Counted from the stretch's first letter, positions 10,327 through 22,887 are shown. The stretch: 64,000 nt of DNA from Trachythela sp. YZ-2020 (GCA_016169945.1 JADLSH010000190.1:4092001-4156000); one strand, 5' to 3'. The notes: generated from the letters alone by a model not told the origin. Program-made: numbers and translations.

Positions 10327-11190
10327 ATCGACATAACCACAAGCATAGGCATAACTGCACGTATTTTTTGCCTCACGGGGATTCAAATATTCAATGATAT
10401 AATTGAAGCACCTCTTGCCGAATTATTTCATCGTCTTCCCATCACACGCCTTCATACGGAACTTCATTGAGGAACTTTTAAAAGATCAGGGGAGAGTTAT
10501 ACGTCCATTAATAATGATGAGGGATGTTTGTCATGATCTGCCAATCTCATGAGAACGATTGTGGGTCGCCACCCACTTACATGAATTGTGGTTGGTTCAT
10601 TTGGTTGATTATAAAATGAAACACAATAAAACCAAATAATAAATTTTCAAAAGGAGTCACAAAAACTTGTTGAAGCAAGCCAATCACAGTACATGTTCAG
10701 TTTAGGTTGGTATTGGATATTGACCAGACCAAAGATACTTAAGACTACCCCCTCCCCTTGACAAGTACAATTACCTGGGGTTAGGCAGGGTTAAAACCTG
10801 CAGTAAGACGCATTGGGGCACATTGCCCGTGAATGACTTAATGGGTTATTAAGCAAACCTGGCCGTTCGTTTGAGGCGCGCGATCGCACTCCGCACGTGC
10901 CTTAACTGGGCAAGATGCGTGTTTTGAGAGTATCATCGCGCGCATCATGTATGCCACTTTGCGACTTTTAAGTTTTTACGTGAACAGTTCTCAACTTTAG
11001 ACTTATTTACTTGTCACACGCGTTGCATACAATGTAAATGTAATCTAGTCCGTTCTATTGGCGTAATTTTTGACCGTTTTTCAAACGCGCACCTCACGTG
11101 AATATGGCGCGCGATATTCCACTCGCCTGCAAAAATGCTCACGGCCAGGCCAGGCCTGGGTTAATAGAAAGAACACAAAAGTTCAATTAT
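10327..11190. other. Intergenic region between Cys-rich gene and RPL23A
   Basis: No gene is seen. 10,790-10,860 shares a dispersed motif (taagacgcattggggcacattg) with repeat J copies at about 29.5 and 33.75 kb. Confidence 0.4.
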
Positions 11191-11200
11191 TTGCAGAAAA

Positions 11201-11206
11201 TTTATT
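11201..11206 (-). terminator. Polyadenylation signal of RPL23A
   Basis: AATAAA on the minus strand, about 45 bases downstream of the RPL23A stop codon (11250-11252). Confidence 0.7.
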
Positions 11207-11249
11207 TCACATTTATCCAACCAACAAATAACCACTTTCAATATTCTCT

Positions 11250-14200
11250 TTAGATTATACCAATCTGAAAAACACAAAAAAAACTTTTAATTTTTAGAAT
11301 ATAAACTTTAAAGCAGGATCTTCCCATAACCACACACTACGATTGTTATTTGAACAACCAAAGAATGTAGTATGTGAAAGTCTAGAAAACACAAAAGTTC
11401 AGTTTTCGCAGAAAACGTATTTCAAAAATTTGACTAATCTTTGCTTATAGCTTTGCTACCCAATTCACAACTTTGCCTAACTCACATGCCATTTTAACAC
11501 TTAGTTACGGCCAGGCAGGGACGCAGAGAAGCATCTGGAGTTGGGGGGGGGTGTCAAAGAATTTCACCTGAAAATTGAACTTCAATGTTAAAATTTACCT
11601 GAAGTATAATGATTATAATAGACCTTCTTTTGATTGATTATCATTGCAATAATACTAAGTTGTCTAAAAGATGGGGGTCCTCCCCCAGAAGATTTTTATA
11701 TTTAGCAGGCTCCAGGACTGCATTTCCGGCGTTTTCTGAAGCGATTTTGCAAACGGATTGCGTCCAAATTGACTGTACTTTGCACAAAATTTTACTTATG
11801 TGGAGGTTTTTAAAAAGATCAGGTTCTTTCAAGTCATTTAATATTCAATTTTATTATATAAACATAAGTGTTATATAGAGTTTTATGCCACTGAGAAAAA
11901 TCGTATTTAAACACACGTAAAAAATACGATATTTTTACGTGTGAAATATCATTTTTGCAAGCCAATCAAAAACCTATTACTATTTGTGTACTATTTACAT
12001 ATTTGCTTTGAGTTTCTATATGAATTGTCGTTTGTTTATAATTTGTTTATAAAATAAACAGAATAGTACATGGTTGCTTGCAAATATGGAATTTATTTCG
12101 AGTGTTGAAGAGAATATTGCTCACGAGTGAGCGTAATAGTTATCACTTTACAAAATATAACGACTTTCCCCCCCAAAATTTTACCTGAAAATGTCAAAAT
12201 AGTACCTCGTATTTTACCTGATTCTTTTTTTACTTTTCACGTTGGGGAGTATTCCCCCCACACCCTCCCCCGCCGCTACGTCCCTGTCAGGAGGTTATAT
12301 TTTCACCTGGGTTTGTAAATGTGTGCATGTGTTTATTTGTCTGCCAGCAGGATAACTAAAAAACTATAGGTTAAGCTTGAATACTTGACTTAATTTGGTG
12401 GCAGAGGTCTCTGATTGCCCTTTTCTCGCTAACTATGTCAAAGAGATATCCAAAGTCGTGAATTGGTATAAATCAACATTAAGGTACGTTCACACACAGC
12501 GATTTGTCGGGCAGATTTTAGGTTTTGCTGAATGTTAATGACGAATATTTTCAGTTGATGATGTCACCAGATGACGTTGGCCACGTATTTTTCAAATATC
12601 ATTAACGTGCATTCAGAATGGGCCGACAAATCGCAACGTGTGAACGTACCTTTAGCAAATTTTCCCCATTATACATTATCTCGAGAATGAAAAGAGATAC
12701 TGAAAGTGTAAATGAAAGCAGTATTTTATTATTGAAAACGTTATAATAGTACTTGCCTAATATGAACATACACTTCTGTCATATGTATTTTATAGAAAAT
12801 ATCAAAATTGATGTGCGAATAACATTGCTCTTTTCTGTATTTTTACCTTGTTTGCAATATCCAAAGCGTCATAATCTGGAGCAAGACGAACATAAGCTTT
12901 CTTGTTGCCATCAGGTCTGCAAGAAGAAATTCTCTGGTGTTAGACGGAGTAAAATATCAAGCTATAAGGTATCCCTCAATGAGCAAATCGAAAGGCTAGG
13001 GTTCGAATGAGAGCAAAAAGATCGACTCGCAAATTTCTTTTATGGAAATTTAAAGGAAATATATGAAATTTCGATGTGGATAAGTGGAAACACTGATTGT
13101 GGAAACATGGTAGCTGTTTCATTGTGAATTTCATTACAATTTCTGCTATTTTCCTTATTTTCCCATGTTTTTAGAAAACATTACACAGCAGAAATTAAAA
13201 ACAAATACATTACACTAAAAAACTTGATTTGCTCGATTCGCAAATGGCAAAAATCGGCCCGCAAACTGCTAAATTCCCTGAATGTTCAAGGCGTTTCCAT
13301 TCTTGTATCTCTCTAATTAACAAGACCCAAAAACCGCTATATCAGTGATAATATTAGTATAATTTTCCAAGTATACCGATATGAGAAATTTCTCATAGGG
13401 GTCATCCATTTAGTACGTATGCAAGTGAGGGGGGAGGGGTGGGTCAAGCTTTTTTCAGTTTTTGCGTACGCCTATTGTTTATGTGACGTCATTTGAACTA
13501 TTGTTCTTTACGTACAAGTAGGAGGGAGGGGGAAACATGCTTTCATTCCAAATTTCACATCGTAGACTGTTGTTTACACAGTGAATACCTTATCAATGTG
13601 TTGACTTTGGCCACATCAACATCATATAATTTCTTCACAGCACCCTTGATCTTAGGTTTGTTGGCTCGGACATCAACAATGAACACGAGGGTATTGTTAT
13701 CTTCGATTTTCTTCATCGCAGATTCTGTCGTGAGAGGGTGTTTGATGATGGCAAACTGGTCAAGCTTGTTTGTCCGAGGTATCGATATTCTTGGATACTT
13801 AGGTTGTCGTGGCAACTTCAAGGTTTTGGGAAGATGGAACTGTACCGTTGTTCGGATCTTTCGTTTTGCCGTCGATTTCACGCCTTTCAGAACAGCTTTC
13901 TTTGCCTTGTTGGCTGCGTTCTTTTCTGCAGCTTTAGCGCCACCTTTGCCTTTTTGAGCTAAACACAAGCAATAATCCGAGCTGTTAAATATCGAGCAAT
14001 GAAATTGAAAGTTTCCATTTACACTTGGTGATAGTTTTTATCTCATCCAATATCCCGTATGGCTAGAACAAAATTATATTGGGATGAACCATTCATAAGG
14101 AAAATTCTATCCCACTTGACTGAGATCCCACCTAGTGCAGAGCAAGCGCCTTTCACCTCTGAGTCTTGAGTTTGATTCTCGTTGAGGACTTTACTCATCA

Positions 14201-15709
14201 CACTCATGTGAAAAGAGTAAGTCAACGCTCTGTCAAAAGTCGTAGGTTTTCTCCGGGCACTCCGGTTTCCTCCCACAGGGAAAGTTGACTGGGTGGGTTA
14301 GGATATACAGATTAGGAAAGTAATATCACAATTGTAAAAATAAATAATGTAGGCTAAGTACATAATATATGTAAGCTAGATACTTGATGTAATTGGTCAC
14401 TGAAAAGCCCCAATGGGGAGTGAGCTGAATAATGTAATGTAATGTAATGTGCGAGTAGAGAATCTCACATAACCTGGCTGGCTCATCTCTCATATGAACA
14501 CACAATAATTTTTACCTGCATTAACAATGACGTACCAATGCCACTCAAGTCGTTTCCCAGTTACGGGCTGTTGACAAATTAGAGCTATGCCCGATTAACC
14601 GATTTTTTTTCGACAATCGATTAACGTTAACAAGAATCGGATCATCGACAACGACAGTTAATAGAGAAGCAATACTGCAATGAGCTTCGTTCCAGAATTA
14701 AAAATTTGCTAAGAGAAAATTTGTTGTCCGAAAGTGTGCCGGATAGGCCTTGTGTTTGTATATGGAACGGTGTTTCCGGTGCAAGTTTTGTGGCGAAGCA
14801 GTGGTGCGGACCAGCCCTTGAACCTCACAAAATTTTACTTGTTTTGTAAATGAGTTACAACTGGAATATATTAAATATAGTAAAAAAGCAACTAAGCAAC
14901 TCTTCATTCAAAGAGACAAACAGTTGCAACGTGTCATGATTTACACAATACGATTAATCGATTATTAATCGATTGTTGGTAACGATTAATCAATTACGAA
15001 AACTGGCCGATAGGCCCAGCTCCACAACAAATAGATTTTGTCCCTATTGTGGACAGTAGGTTAATGTCGCACCCAAGATTTTTTGAGACAGAAACTTTAG
15101 CACACCTAGGGTGTACTTTACAGCAATTTCTGCACTGTAATCTGCCCCCAAATCTTCATTGTTGGTAACATGTATTCGACTACTTTTGTGCCCTTCAATG
15201 CTTGTTGATGCGCACTTGGGAACTGCTCTGTGAACCAGCACTTAGATGGTTTACTTTTCGCACCCGCGATCTCATCGAAAAGTACCAAACTCTGCAGTCT
15301 GGCCTCCCCACATGAACAACAAGTATATTTTGATTGACTGATTGAGTCTGTGATTGTGAGACAAAATCTATTTGTTGAGATCCCCTTTAAGCTGGGCTCA
15401 TATGAACTCTGTAAATTTGAAATTTTCTTGTGTCTGATATAAAGTTTTTACAAATGTCACTGCGATTCTATGTAATTTAGCACTCCCTAGCATTTAGTTA
15501 CAGCAAACACGTGTACTCATAAACCAATTTCACGGATAAAGTGTCGCGATTTATTTGCAATCTATCACATTTCCCTTTGTCATATTCGTCCGTAAGACAC
15601 AGAGCAACATTAAGATCACAAATAGATATGTGAAACAACTGTAAACGTGTTTATGTTGAAGTATTTTTCGTATTTTTGTAAAGGTACCTTGTTCCTTTTT
15701 AGGGGCCAT
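11250..15709 (-). CDS. RPL23A: 60S ribosomal protein L23a (uL23), four exons, complete
   Basis: Structural protein of the large ribosomal subunit at the polypeptide exit tunnel. Exons on the minus strand: 15688-15709 (starts MAPKKEQ), 13589-13958, 12847-12916 and 11250-11264. All introns are GT-AG, phases agree, and the sum is 477 nt, i.e. 158 residues (family about 156). Exon 2 carries the basic N-terminal extension and the conserved core ([20 protein letters not shown], then [19 protein letters not shown]). Exon 3 gives [20 protein letters not shown]. The last coding exon is only 15 nt and encodes IGII plus stop. Upstream of the start codon lies a pyrimidine run (tttctctctcc on the minus strand) like a 5'TOP tract of ribosomal protein genes. 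A polyadenylation signal (AATAAA on the minus strand) is at 11201-11206. Introns contain a SINE and hAT-like insertions. Confidence 0.95.
11516..12286. mobile_element. Probable hAT-like element in RPL23A intron 3
   Basis: The ends read cagggacgcag... and ...ctacgtccctg, a hAT-type CAGGGACG terminal repeat with G-rich subterminal sequence (ggggggggtgt on the left, cccccacaccctcccc on the right). Clean target duplications were not found, so boundaries are less secure than for the other elements. Confidence 0.6.
12287..12440. mobile_element. Dispersed element O (gtcaggaggttat / ttcacctg type)
   Basis: The motif tcaggaggttatattttcacctg, a g/t-rich stretch and aggataactaaaaaactat recurs at about 60,690-60,970 and, inverted, at about 61,300-61,400. 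It is a dispersed repeat of unknown class. Confidence 0.55.
12481..12652. mobile_element. MITE family A, copy 2 (RPL23A intron 3)
   Basis: Same ~172-bp sequence and inverted termini (aaggtacgtt...aacgtacctt) as the 2398 copy. Confidence 0.85.
14120..14451 (+). mobile_element. tRNA-derived SINE, copy in RPL23A intron 1
   Basis: The head contains a degenerate RNA polymerase III B box (gagtttgattctc) after the agagcaagcgcctttcacc tRNA-like region. Next is a conserved central block (ggttttctccgggcactccg, gtttcctccc), then a tail of repeated aatgt. The same central block appears in reverse at about 37,200-37,240 and, in related form, at about 23,710, 27,290 and 62,105. Such a shared core is typical of a SINE superfamily (possibly MetaSINE-like; not verified). 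Confidence 0.75.
14579..15024. mobile_element. Possible DNA element rich in ATTAATCGATT motifs
   Basis: Both sides carry imperfectly inverted sequence (agagctatgcccgattaacc at the left; gccgataggcccagctc at the right) and internal attaatcgatt palindromes. It lies in RPL23A intron 1. The ends are approximate. Confidence 0.4.
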
Positions 15710-16583
15710 GTTGGTTCGAGGAGAGAGAAACTAGGGAGGGCCCAGCCAAATTTCAGGGGCAACTTCTGGCGATGATGGTCCGAAGGCGCCTATGAAGGCG
15801 ATTATGTACTTTTGAGAGATGTTATTTAGGAAAAAAAATGCTTCCACTATAAAAGAATTATATTTCAAAAATGTTAACGAAATAATATAAAGTAAGGAAA
15901 TGTTTAAAATTTTAAAAATAGCGTCGTTTGTATCCAAGGCCTCCAGTGAAGGACCTTTTTGTCTAAAATGTATTAAAGCAAAAATAGGAAAAGATTTTCA
16001 TAACTAAACCTTGCTTTTATACTGAAAAAGTTTAATGAAAATTTACCTGAAGTGCAGTATTTGTAATAGACCTTTTTCTGACTGATTATCATTTTAATAC
16101 TGAATTGTCAAAAACGGGGGGGGGGGTTTATACTTTATGGCCGTCTGGGGGTCCTCTCCCAGAATATTTTATACGAAGAAGTAGAAAGCATAAGCAACAA
16201 AGTTGAAGCAAGAAATGGAATGAGACGGTTTGAACATTTGATTAAAATGGAGATAAAAAAATTAGCTAAGAGAGTAGTCAGAGCACGTAACTGACGTATA
16301 AAGTAACCTGTAAGCCTGGTTCTCATTCGTCGGCGATGGTCGGCGATGCATTGTTATTGATCATTGAAGGAGAAAATTATTTCATGTAGACAAAGTATTT
16401 TACTCATCAATGAGCACATTTTGGAAATTGAGATCAGAATATCAGATATAAGGAAATTTTCTTCAAAAAGTGGAAGCACAGGTCAAACGATCGTTTGATT
16501 CGGGTCATATTCTTTTCCAGAAAAAGCAGTTGCAACAAACAAAATATATATTTTGGACAATATTTTGCATTTTTCTGCTGAAA
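15710..16583. other. Intergenic region between RPL23A and tropomyosin-like gene 1
   Basis: The two genes are divergently transcribed from this 0.87-kb interval. It should hold both promoters, but no recognisable TATA or initiator can be assigned. It also contains decayed hAT-like G-run sequence near 16,115-16,160. Confidence 0.4.
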
Positions 16584-19011
16584 ATGAGTGAAACAATGGA
16601 TGCCAAATTGCTCATCGAGCAAGGAGACGTCGTAGGTGTTTTAAAAGCGAAATACTTCGTCGTTAAAGAGGCGATTTCTGACGCCGAAGAGCGCCACACG
16701 AAAGCCGTTGATGGGCTAAACGAACCAAAGGCGAAGGCTGCAATAGCGCTGCATGAAGCTGAACTGTTAAAAGCAAGAATCGCAAAGACAAAAGAGAGCA
16801 TTAGGGTCAAGAAAGAAGCGTTGAGCGAGGTTAAAGAAGACTTAGGGGAGGCAAACGAGGAGATACAAGAAAATAAGGTGGGTACTGTGTTTTTGTTTAT
16901 CAATTATTAAAGTTTTGAGGGAGTGGAGATCGAGTTTCACATTTGTTTTACAGGGCTGTTCACACGACAGCCAGGGTGCATTCCATATGAATAATATGCC
17001 GGACTTACACCAAGGACTTGCGGCTAAATAAAGGAATTGCACATTTGCCCACATAGCCTGACTCTAACCATTACCTCCAACTTAACCCAAAACGTAACCT
17101 TATTCCTAACCCCAACCCCAAAACTAACCCTAACCAACCTAATAAAATTGAAAAAGTAGTCCAATTGGCTAGAAAATAAGATCTCACTAAGCTTCGCCAA
17201 GCAGTATCGTAACTCCACGGCCCACGTTAGAGATCTTCAAAGTTTTGTGCACAGAATGCACCCTGGCATGAGAGAGACTGGCACAACAAAATTAGGAAGT
17301 GTTGATATATATATGCGAGCTAGTCCAGGTAGCCATGCTAGATCGCTTGACCATCGCAAATTTGGTCAGTGTTTACATGAGAATTAGAAAACAGATTTCC
17401 GGCAAAGATGAGAAACTTGTTTGATAGATTTCTGTCTGATATGAATATGGAACGAAAGCCACCGGACGAATAGATATGAAAAATAATTAAAACTTCAATC
17501 CCAATCTCTTTTCAACACTACCAGCTGAAATCCATCTTGATTTATTCGTCTGATATAAATTTGAACAGGGTGAGAATCTAAGATTGAAAACTTAACTAAC
17601 TTTTCCATTGTTTGGGTGGGAAAGAGACGAGTTTCTCCTCTGAGACAAGTTTCTGTCATAGAATTCGTTTTTCCAAAATACCATAAGCTGTCCTAGCCAG
17701 TGAGCTCTATATATATATATCTGGAGTGAGAACTTATGTCCAAAAAGTGAAGCCAAAGATGGAAGGGAAAGTGGGTCAATTGCCTCCAGTTTCAATTTTT
17801 TTAAACATGTTGTTTTGTGCAAGCCGGCAAGGAGTGTGCCGAAATTTCATGTTTTTACTCCGATGTAAACAATAACATCATGATTTTATGAACTAATAAC
17901 TTGATTAGCGATGCGATCTGTTAGTATAAACTGGAATTAGCTAGAAAAATGGTATGGAAACTGTTTATGACCTTCATGAGTTTGGACGTCAATTGCCGCC
18001 ATCTTTGGCTTCACTTCAAGGCCTATTGGCCGAACATTAGAAGTTCTTACTCCAGATATATATATGGAGCTCACTGGTCCTAGCATGGAAGGGGTGTGTT
18101 GTTGCAAGCAGTGCTTCCACTTTTCAAACTAAAAATTTCCTTTCTCATAAAATTAAGGAAATTTGCCAACCCAAATAATTACATGTGCAGCATACTTAGC
18201 CTGCACAATTCCCCAGAGTAATTTTGTGAAATACACACCTAAAATCTCGCATCTTGTCAACAAGATGTGTTGCAAAATACTTGTAGCAAGTTTGGCAACA
18301 CGTTGTAACCATGGTTGTCATTTTATCAAGTTGCTACAAGGTTGTCACTCACAACTTGTTGACAAGTTGTTGAATGCAGAACGATAAGAAGTCTGTTGAG
18401 TCAACAACCTTGTCGCAACTTGTCAACAGGCAGTGCAAACACATCCTGATAACAAGTTGTTAAAACAGCATTGGGTGTATTTTTACATGTGTATATCTAT
18501 ATTTATAATTAACTGTATACATCAGGGTTGGAGAGCACAATTCAAGGAGCGTGAAAGTTCCAGAGTGCAACAACTCGAAGAGCTGGAAGACAAATGCAAA
18601 GATGCCAAAGAGATACTCTTCGAAACCAACCGAAAATTTAGCGAAGCCACCAGATCATTGGCGATGAGAGAGTTCGACGTTGAGGCAGTGACAAATCGTA
18701 TAAACGAAGCTCTTGCAGACATCAAGGAGCATCAAGATATGCAGAAACAAAGCGCCCAGCATGTGATCCATGTTGAAAAACGTGGCGGCAAGACGGCCGA
18801 ACGAAAGTTGGAAAAGGAGCAACGGATCGAAGCAATGGCAAATCAGATCGAGACGACGGATGATCGAACGGAGGATGCGTTAAGAAGCATCTCAAAGGTG
18901 GAGTTAAAACGAGAGTATATTTTGGATCAGATCAACTATTGGCGTGAGAAGTCACAGAAGCTCAATGATGAGGTTGATCGAACGAATCAGGAAGATTGGG
19001 TGTCGTATTAA
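16584..19011 (+). CDS. Divergent tropomyosin-like coiled-coil protein, gene 1
   Basis: Two exons: 16584-16877 (98 codons from MSETMDAKLLIEQG) and 18526-19011 (161 codons plus stop), joined in phase 0 by GT-AG sites, giving 259 residues (tropomyosin is about 284). The whole protein is charged heptad-type coiled coil. The second exon follows the tropomyosin order: RKFSEATRSLAMREFDVEAV corresponds to the RKFDEAARKLAITEVDLE region, and the C-terminus (SQKLNDEVDRTNQEDWVSY) parallels the conserved ...ISDELDQTF.ELSGY end. Likely actin-binding or cytoskeletal, but divergence is high and the actin-binding register is not verified. A second such gene lies 3.9 kb downstream in the same orientation, suggesting an old tandem duplication. 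Confidence 0.75.
17698..18076. mobile_element. hAT-like MITE family D, copy 1 (TSD gtcctagc)
   Basis: 379-bp element with termini CAGTGAGCTC(T/C)ATATATAT... and its complement GGAGCTCACTG. The octamer gtcctagc flanks it at 17690-17697 and 18077-18084. Inside the ends lie the inverted motifs tggagtgagaac and gttcttactcca, and an inverted gatgg/ccatc core (aagccaaagatgg / ccatctttggctt). Confidence 0.92.
18245..18470. repeat. Cluster of CAACTTGTTGACAAGTTG-like motifs
   Basis: Repeated, partly palindromic variants of acaacttgttgacaagttgt and agcaacttgt occur on both strands over about 220 bases just upstream of exon 2 of tropomyosin-like gene 1. Probably a decayed repeat. Confidence 0.55.
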
Positions 19012-19079
19012 AACTGAACTAACTTTAGTACATATATTGTTTTCCATGCATGCATGTAAATTACTAGAGCTTTCTAACT

Positions 19080-19271
19080 CATTGATCTGAAAATAAGGAC
19101 TGGTATTTGCTTCATAATATAACTAATTTAAGCAGCTAAGGCGATTTGACTAGTCAAGAATTTGACAGATTTATAAATCTGGTCTCATTAAAAATATTCT
19201 GGCTTCAAAATTGACACATTGTCATTGAATTCAATAGGATGCTCTATCCAGTTCTGGTTTTCAAATCAGTG
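19080..19271. mobile_element. hAT-like MITE family E, short copy
   Basis: Termini cattgatctgaaaataagga and ttttcaaatcagtg match the family E element at 33818-34313. Flanks repeat ttctaact with a one-base slip. 192 bp, internally shorter than the 33.8-kb copy. Confidence 0.75.
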
Positions 19272-19289
19272 TTTCTAACTGTTCATTAC

Positions 19290-19661
19290 CAGTGAGCTCC
19301 ATATATATATATATATCTGGAGTGAGAACTCACGTCCAAAAATGAAGCCAAAGATGGCGGAAATTGACGTCCAGTGCCAGTCCCTTTCTATTGTTTTCGT
19401 CCGCGCGGTTTGCACAAGCCGGCAAGGAGTGTGCCAAAATGTAGTGTTTTTACTTCGATTTAAACAATAACATGATTTATGAACTAATAACTTGATTAGC
19501 GATACGATCTGTTAGAAAAACTGGAATTAGCTGGAACAAATGGTATGAAAACTGTTTATGACCTTCATGAGTTTGGACGTCAATTGCCGCCATCTTGGCT
19601 TCACTTCAACTATTGGCCGAACATTAGAAGTTCTTACTCCAGATATATATGGAGCTCACTG
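19290..19661. mobile_element. hAT-like MITE family D, copy 2 (TSD ttcattac)
   Basis: 372 bp with the same termini and internal motifs as the 17698 copy. ttcattac flanks it at 19282-19289 and 19662-19669. Confidence 0.92.
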
Positions 19662-19669
19662 TTCATTAC

Positions 19670-20410
19670 TTGTCCCATCCTAGTGGATATTCCATTGCTC
19701 ACTGGTGCATAAAATGAAGCCAGTGATATTGTGATATTTCCATGGAAAACAATATTCTAGTCATTAGATGTCATTAAATTCTTTATTCTTAAGGTATAGT
19801 AACATTTTAGTAATATATTACTTTGTAAATTATTTCTCTTGAAATAGCTGGTAAAGTTATTAAAACCTTGTACTCTTGATGAGTGATAAATGATGCTTTG
19901 TACAGACGATTTTTACGATAGATTTGAAGGTTGTACATCACATGATAGACGCAACGAATTTTAGGTGTAGTTTTACCAAATTTTCAGTGAAAAAAGCCAG
20001 AAATATGCTGATTTCGTGAAAAACTTCGTGACGTAATAGGCACGCGTTTAGGCAAATAAGTCAAATAAAACTCCAGTAAAATAACTCAACTTTAGGTTTA
20101 GTTTATCTATCATCTTAGACTAGGTAGATAAACGATTTCACGCCGGTATTTAGTCCAGTCTTAGTGTAGAATATTAATACTAAATACATTTTGAAGATTA
20201 TATGGTTATATGGCGTGCTAAAAACGAGTATTGTTCAGTTGTTCTTGCTAGCCAAAGGGCAAAGGCAAAAGTATTATTAATATATCACTGTGAAAGTATA
20301 TTAAGATGACCAGACTTCATGTCTTTAAGGCTTTTTTTTACCAACGTAAGTATAATAAATCCATCATATTACTCATTTAATAGTTACTCGGAATACAAAC
20401 ACCCGTTCTT
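19670..20410. other. Intergenic, no gene seen
   Basis: AT-rich sequence between the two tropomyosin-like genes. No exon or repeat could be supported. Confidence 0.4.
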
Positions 20411-20866
20411 ACCACTGACTGGAGTGAGAACTCACGTCCGAAAAGTGAAGCCAAATATGGCGGAAATTGACGTCCAGTGCCAGTCTCACTTTTCCCATTG
20501 GCCGAACATCAGAAGTTCTTACTCCATATATATATATATATATATATATAGTCAAATCTGCAGACATGCATGTTTCGCCGTTCAACGGCTCGTCAGTGCA
20601 GCTTGTAACGCAGTCTAGATGCGAGTGACTTGGTATTTATACACCATGCTCTTGCCCTCACCAAGCGCATGTGGTACAATACTCAGACACATGGGCATCC
20701 AGACATGCGTGAAGTGTCTTGGGGCCAGAGTGCTCAAACGACCACAAGGGAAGTGAGCTTTTGCATTATAGCTTATAGCCACCAATTAACCTCACAGAGT
20801 GCTCAACAACACAAAGTGAAGGAGCATATATAGTCAAATCTGCACTATATATATATAGCTCACTGG
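20411..20866. mobile_element. MITE family D, copy 3, interrupted by another repeat
   Basis: 20,419-20,530 matches family D (ctggagtgagaactcacgtc...). The right terminus (agctcactgg) is displaced to about 20,866 by an insert that begins and ends with tatagtcaaatctgca (about 20,549 and 20,829). The insert starts with a gtttcgccgttcaacggctc inverted motif. The extreme left terminus of the family D copy is not preserved. Confidence 0.6.
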
Positions 20867-21389
20867 TATATAAATGGAGAACGGCAAAATGTCATCGGTT
20901 TGTTTTCCACGCACAAAAAAGTGGCCAACTAAAATGTTACACATTAAAATCCATTTTCCCTCATTTAACTATTAATAATCTTTCATACCACGGCTCGTAC
21001 TCACCCGTCATTGCCCTGGCAACAGGGATGCCGGAACCACGGGTGCAAGTGCACCCCTTGCCTGTTATATTCACAACTTTCTGGGTGCAATGCTGGTGCA
21101 GATTATGGGTGCACAGAAGATTTAACATGAACAGATTTAACACGAACAGATTACTTACGTAAAACCTTAATTAAGTTTATCGTAACTCGCGTTAACTTGT
21201 GTTTAATTTTAAATTACGTTATCAGTAGGTAAGTGCCCTTTGATTTTTGTTTGTGCCCTTTTGTTAAAAATATGCCCTTTGATAATTATGCCCCTTGCCC
21301 TCAGCAACTTCCGGCACCCTGACTGGCAAACTGAAATATATTATCACACAACCACATGGTCTACATATATATTGTGGGAGAATGAGACT

Positions 21390-21510
21390 ACGTTCACACG
21401 AGACCGGACGAATTCCGGACCGTACTCAAATTCGTCCGGTTCCACTTGTTCACACGGGAAACCGGACAAATTCGAGCACAGCTAATCGTACGAATTCCCG
21501 TGTGAACAAG
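21390..21510. mobile_element. MITE-like element F, related to copies at 25.7 and 30.55 kb
   Basis: Inverted ends of the type gttcacacgagaccggacga / gtacgaattcccgtgtgaac with internal 'aattcgtccgg' motifs. Similar sequence with gaccggtctgaattc motifs occurs at about 25,710-25,850 and, inverted, about 30,545-30,705. Confidence 0.55.
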
Positions 21511-21511
21511 T

Positions 21512-21762
21512 GAAGGCTCTTTTCAACTCGTCGCAAGAACAAGCTCGCTGCGAGTACTTTCATCCAATCACAATGCTCGACAGTTTATTTTAATCACATG
21601 CAAGAACTCGCAGCGAGTTTGCGAGTTGGTTTTGCGATGAGTGGAAAAGAGCCTTAAAGGCTCGAATTAAAATAAACTGTCGAGCATTGTGATTGGATGA
21701 AAGTAATCGCAGCGAGCTTGCGAGTTGGTTTTTGCGACGAGTGGAAAAGAAAGAGCCTTAAG
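21512..21762. mobile_element. MITE-like inverted repeats G (two abutting copies)
   Basis: aaggctcttttcaactcgtcgc at the left and gcgatgagtggaaaagagcc near 21,655 form one inverted-repeat unit. A second partial unit runs to about 21,762 and carries an inverted copy of the internal segment (gtcgagcattgtgattggat). Confidence 0.7.
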
Positions 21763-21764
21763 AG

Positions 21765-21990
21765 TTGCAACTCTCGCTCTCGCTTGACCGCCAACTCTCA
21801 TCGACTCTCATAATTTTTGAGCTGGTTTATATTTTGATAAGAGTTGATGAGTGTTTTTGCTCGTTTGACCGGTAGGCGGTACGCGTGGTAATATCCAGTC
21901 AACTCTCATGCAACTCTTGTTCTCGTTTGACCGGGGCATGAGAGTTGATGAAACTCTCGTGCAAACTATCGCTTGCTAACTCTCACCTCT
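21765..21990. mobile_element. MITE family H (gagttgatgagagt), copy 1
   Basis: A repeat built from gagagttgatgagagt-like motifs and gtttgaccgg ends. Related copies lie at about 53,845-54,135 and 61,805-62,102. Confidence 0.7.
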
Positions 21991-22887
21991 CCAAACTTTT
22001 GGTATACATAGTTTGTCTTGCTAAATTGAGATAATTATGATATTCAGTTTATAAATTAAACAACAGTGTGATTACGTTAAAAACACCGGGGACCCAAGCA
22101 CCACCCTTTAAGTACCGAAATCATCTGCAACAAAGTTCTTAATAAAATTTCACCCAAAACCAAACGCTTTCACACAAATTCCACTGCACTACAGACTATT
22201 AATGCATTCCAATTATTTTAACAATTATTCTTATGTTGAAGATAGATTTTTTAAGAACCATGTTTCTCGTTTGCAATGGCTTATTACTTATGCATGCCGT
22301 GGTTTTGTCTAAGGGAAAATATAGTAAATTTGGGGTATTTTTAAACAAAATTTGTGAATAATAAATAATGGTTGAAATGACTTAAATTCGGGAGCATAAT
22401 TTTTAATAAGAATTAAAAAGTTGCAAGTTGTTACAAAATGTAGCATTCTATGCGATGGAATTAAATTTTCAGATAATGCAAATATTTATATAACCTAGAT
22501 AGACATAACATTATACGTCGTAATGTATGCGATATGAGACTGTTTTTAGTACCTGTAAAAATATAAAGGGAAAATTCCTCCAAAATTTTTTAAGTCAAGT
22601 TAAGTTATAAAACACAAATGTATTGAAATATCATAGATATTTTGTTTCGTTGTACAATTTTGAAACAGCAGACATTTGTCGTCTGCTAAGCCAAATATTG
22701 GGGCAACAGGCGTTATGTTTGACGCTTTGTTTGAACGGCTTCCAGCTAGGAGGGCACAAAGCGGGGACATTTTTTAGCTAGTATACCGCAGCTAGGCAGT
22801 ACACAAACGCAATTGAGTCCCGGCCGTGTGTGCATCTGATGCGAATTCTCTTCAGTTCGAAAGTAACCACTTATATCTGTTTGAAAA
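21991..22887. other. Upstream region of tropomyosin-like gene 2
   Basis: AT-rich, no exon seen. It should contain the gene 2 promoter, but no motif can be assigned. Confidence 0.4.

Larger units (their letters stand above)
16878..18525. other. Intron of tropomyosin-like gene 1
   Basis: 1.65-kb intron holding the hAT-like MITE at 17698-18076, a short telomere-like cctaacccc-rich patch at about 17,085-17,145, and a cluster of caacttgttgacaagttg-type inverted motifs at about 18,245-18,470. Confidence 0.7.

Noticed and set aside
13493..13962. Plus-strand 154-codon frame opposite RPL23A
   Set aside because: Antisense of the conserved RPL23A exon 2; no independent support.
17085..17145. Interstitial telomere sequence
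   Set aside because: Only a few degenerate cctaacccc-type units; too short and irregular to call.
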